Shown here one piece after another: positions 5,405-7,020 of a DNA stretch of 7,020 nucleotides. The stretch covers positions 1-7,020 of the forward strand of contig JAIWOJ010000107.1 of the NCBI GenBank assembly GCA_020216965.1. Direction: 5' to 3'. How positions within the stretch are numbered: the first letter of the stretch is position 1; each line of letters starts with the position of its first letter. The DNA comes from Prosthecobacter sp. Its GTDB lineage: Bacteria; Verrucomicrobiota; Verrucomicrobiia; Verrucomicrobiales; Verrucomicrobiaceae. The position numbers were made by a program, and so were the translations under genes. The notes beneath the pieces are model-generated. The model worked only from the letters and a program-made list of their open reading frames with translations, did no database searches and had not been told where the DNA came from.

Positions 5405-5448
5405 CCGTGCTTTAGCCCGCACCAACAACGCTGCGGGCTAAAGCCCGG
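5405..5448. repeat. Long inverted repeat with CGGGCTAAAGCCCG core
   Basis: The arms 5405-5421 and 5432-5448 form a 17-bp stem with one mismatch (5408/5445), including 13 perfect pairs GCTTTAGCCCGCA / TGCGGGCTAAAGC. The loop is 10 bases. The right arm is itself a palindrome (CGGGCT-AA-AGCCCG, 5434-5447), so this resembles two REP units in inverted orientation. It lies 18 bases downstream of the stop of the minus-strand surface protein and upstream of the sulfatase. No T-tract adjoins it on either strand, so classic intrinsic termination is unlikely. The rest of 5305-5404 shows nothing further. Confidence 0.8.
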
Positions 5449-5466
5449 CATTACCCTTCCAGCCCT

Positions 5467-7020
5467 TCACCGCTGGATAAGGATGCGATAGAAGCAGTCT
5501 GGGATGGAGGGCGGTGGGGCGGGAACGGTGAGGCCGAGGGGGCCGCCGGTGCCAGGGATGGGGGAACCGACGTTTTCCCAAGAGTCTGGAGCCAGTGTCT
5601 CGGACTTTTGAAGCTGGTAGGTGTGCCCGATCACGGAGGTGCCCACAGAGAAACTGATTTCGGTGGCGTTGATCGTGATCGCGGGGGCTTGCATCTCCGC
5701 TTCAGCGATCGGTGGAGATACAGGCGTGGCGCTGGCCTGGTTGGAGTTTCCACCCTCGCCTGCTGCGTTCACGGCGGACACGACGTAGTAGTAGGTCGTG
5801 TTGTTGGCCGCAGTCGTGTCGGTGGCCGTGGTGCCGGTAACGCTGCCGAGCACGGTGTAGGGGCCGCCATCGGTGGTGGCACGTTTCACGTTGTAGCTGG
5901 TGGCTCCTGCGACGGCGTTCCATGCCATGGTCACTTGCATGTTGCCTGCGGTCGCGACCAGGCCAGTAGGCGCGGCGGGCGGAGCGGGGAGGGCATCGCT
6001 GCCGTAGAACTCAACTTCGGCGACGTTGCAGAAGCCGTTGTCGGGCGAGAGATAACGCACATAGCGGAAGCCGTTCGGATGGCTGACGAGTTGCGTCGTC
6101 AGGACGTTGGCCGGGGGAGCGCCGACGACGGTGTGAAGAGTGACGGCATCGCTGAAGTCTGCGTTGTTTGCGCCTTGGAACTTGCCGCCGGTCATCCGTC
6201 CCGAAGCCCAGGCGGCACGTGGCGCATACCGAATGGCACCGATGAGTTTGCTAGCACCTGCGCCGAGGTCGAGCCCCGCCCAGGCTCCGTTTGCTTCCAG
6301 CGCATCGAAGAAGGTGTTGAGGTTGCCATCGAACACGGCAGCGCGGGTAGAGTTGGGATCGTTGTTCCATGAGCCCGTGGTGCCGATGATGGTGCCGGTG
6401 AGCTTCGGCGGCAGGGGCACGGCACTCACCACAGCGGAGTCGGCGCTGTTCCCAGAGGGATGCACCGTTTGGATCATGTAGTAGTAGCGGGTGAAGTTAG
6501 CCGCTGTGGTATCGGTATATCCGGTGCCGGGAGCACTCGCCTCAAGGGTGTTGAAGGGACCGCCCGGAGCAGTGCTGCGTTTCAAATGGTAGCCTGTCGC
6601 GCCGCTGACGGCGATCCAGGTGAGGACAACCTGGGCATCGCCAGCAGTGGCGGTGAATCCTGCTGGAGTCGGCGTGAAAGGCGTGGCACTGGCTTCTGCG
6701 GAATCCGTGCTCTCGCCGCCGCTGGTGAGAGCGGAGACGACGTAGTAATAGCTGGTGCCGTTAGTCAGGCCGATGTCGGTGAAACTGTTGGTAAGGACGT
6801 TGGCTCCGACGATGGTGTAGGGGCCGCCGCTGACGGTGGCGCGTTTGACGTTGTAGCCGCTGGCTCCGGTGGAGGGCAGCCAGGTCAAGCCGACCTGGGC
6901 GTTTCCGGCCACCGCAGCCAGGTTCAGCGGCACGGGCGAGGATGCGCCAATACCGAGGAAGACGACTTCGGCGACATTGCAGAAGCCATTGTTGGGCGAA
7001 AGATAGCGCACATAGCGGAA
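5467..7020 (-). CDS. Secreted multidomain protein with FN3 and F5/8 type C (discoidin) domains, C-terminal part
   Basis: The open frame runs through the right edge, so this is the C-terminal 517 residues of a larger gene. Counting from the edge, residues 1-23 are the end of an F5/8C domain (FRYVRYLSPNNGFCNVAEV). FN3 domains follow at ~27-116 and ~117-203, a complete F5/8C domain at ~206-341 (from TGTIIGTTGSWNN to GFCNVAEVEFYG), a third FN3 at ~346-434, and a terminal beta-rich module at ~443-517 (HTYQLQKSETL...W..VGSP...GTGG..., ending DCFYRILIQR). FN3 signatures such as GYNVKRAT, GGPYT and YYYVVSA recur. F5/8C domains bind carbohydrates, and FN3 domains are spacers in extracellular enzymes and adhesins. 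Any catalytic domain would lie upstream, outside the window. The first residue that looks like a start (7009-7011) is a GTG coding an internal Val. The FYRI-type ending resembles tails I associate with secreted Verrucomicrobia proteins, possibly for sorting; this is inference. Confidence 0.88.
   Translation of the reverse strand, partial: FRYVRYLSPNNGFCNVAEVVFLGIGASSPVPLNLAAVAGNAQVGLTWLPSTGASGYNVKRATVSGGPYTIVGANVLTNSFTDIGLTNGTSYYYVVSALTSGGESTDSAEASATPFTPTPAGFTATAGDAQVVLTWIAVSGATGYHLKRSTAPGGPFNTLEASAPGTGYTDTTAANFTRYYYMIQTVHPSGNSADSAVVSAVPLPPKLTGTIIGTTGSWNNDPNSTRAAVFDGNLNTFFDALEANGAWAGLDLGAGASKLIGAIRYAPRAAWASGRMTGGKFQGANNADFSDAVTLHTVVGAPPANVLTTQLVSHPNGFRYVRYLSPDNGFCNVAEVEFYGSDALPAPPAAPTGLVATAGNMQVTMAWNAVAGATSYNVKRATTDGGPYTVLGSVTGTTATDTTAANNTTYYYVVSAVNAAGEGGNSNQASATPVSPPIAEAEMQAPAITINATEISFSVGTSVIGHTYQLQKSETLAPDSWENVGSPIPGTGGPLGLTVPAPPPSIPDCFYRILIQR
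6014..7020. repeat. Intragenic duplication in the surface protein gene (951-base offset)
   Basis: The 56 bases at 6014-6069 and 6965-7020 align without gaps with 5 differences. They encode near-identical F5/8C ends (RYVRYLSP-N/D-NGFCNVAEV). The following FN3 domains are also closely related (YNVKRAT..GGPYT in both). This indicates duplication of an F5/8C-FN3 unit with a period of 317 codons. The left copy is complete; the right copy continues beyond the window. Confidence 0.75.

Noticed and set aside
5405..5448. Rho-independent terminator for the surface-protein gene
   Set aside because: The stem is strong, but no T-tract follows it on the minus strand, so it was listed as a palindromic repeat instead.
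5608..6372. Long plus-strand open frame of 254 codons
   Set aside because: It is antisense to the well-supported FN3/F5/8C gene. Its product is Gly/Arg/Val-rich without recognisable domains, as expected for an opposite-strand shadow of a GC-rich repeat gene.

Overview
The gene content suggests a Verrucomicrobiota chromosome, with Planctomycetota as the main alternative. The window has moderately high GC, a secreted DUF1080 (3-keto-disaccharide hydrolase type) protein, an iduronate-2-sulfatase-like arylsulfatase, and a large FN3/discoidin surface protein. It also has short GC-rich palindromic repeats in intergenic gaps and mostly lacks Shine-Dalgarno sequences. The phylum is inferred from this content; no rRNA or other phylogenetic marker is present.

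Layout: (1) 1-169, plus strand: the last 55 codons of a class I ribonucleotide reductase large subunit (nrdA), ending in its redox-active CEAC tail. (2) 277-2100, minus strand: a probable three-gene operon convergent with nrdA. Its transcription order is an exported protein of unknown function (301 aa), an unknown soluble 166-aa protein, and a half-size TauE/SafE (TSUP) membrane protein. (3) 2101-2346: a divergent promoter region with overlapping palindromes just upstream of the next gene. (4) 2347-2958, plus: an AhpC-type 2-Cys peroxiredoxin, followed by a strong intrinsic terminator (2983-3017). (5) 3078-3701, plus: a secreted single-domain DUF1080 protein. (6) 3748-3822: three tandem short hairpins between convergent genes; the last one contains the stop codon of the neighbouring sulfatase. 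(7) 3812-5264 (stop codon from 3810), minus: an exported iduronate-2-sulfatase-like sulfatase with an intact Cys-type formylglycine motif. (8) 5265-5466: the sulfatase upstream region, with a perfect 7-3-7 palindrome and a long inverted repeat. (9) 5467-7020, minus: the C-terminal 517 residues of a secreted multidomain protein, [F5/8C]-FN3-FN3-F5/8C-FN3-terminal module, which runs off the right edge.

Functionally, the right half (DUF1080, sulfatase, carbohydrate-binding-like surface protein) fits extracellular processing of sulfated polysaccharides. The left half holds housekeeping functions (deoxyribonucleotide synthesis, peroxide detoxification) and an uncharacterised three-gene unit. No defence system, CRISPR array, transposase, tRNA or rRNA was seen. 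The most unusual content is the palindromic repeats that abut or enter genes, the possible leaderless promoter of the unknown operon, and the overlapping palindromes before ahpC. No gap between genes exceeds 300 bases.
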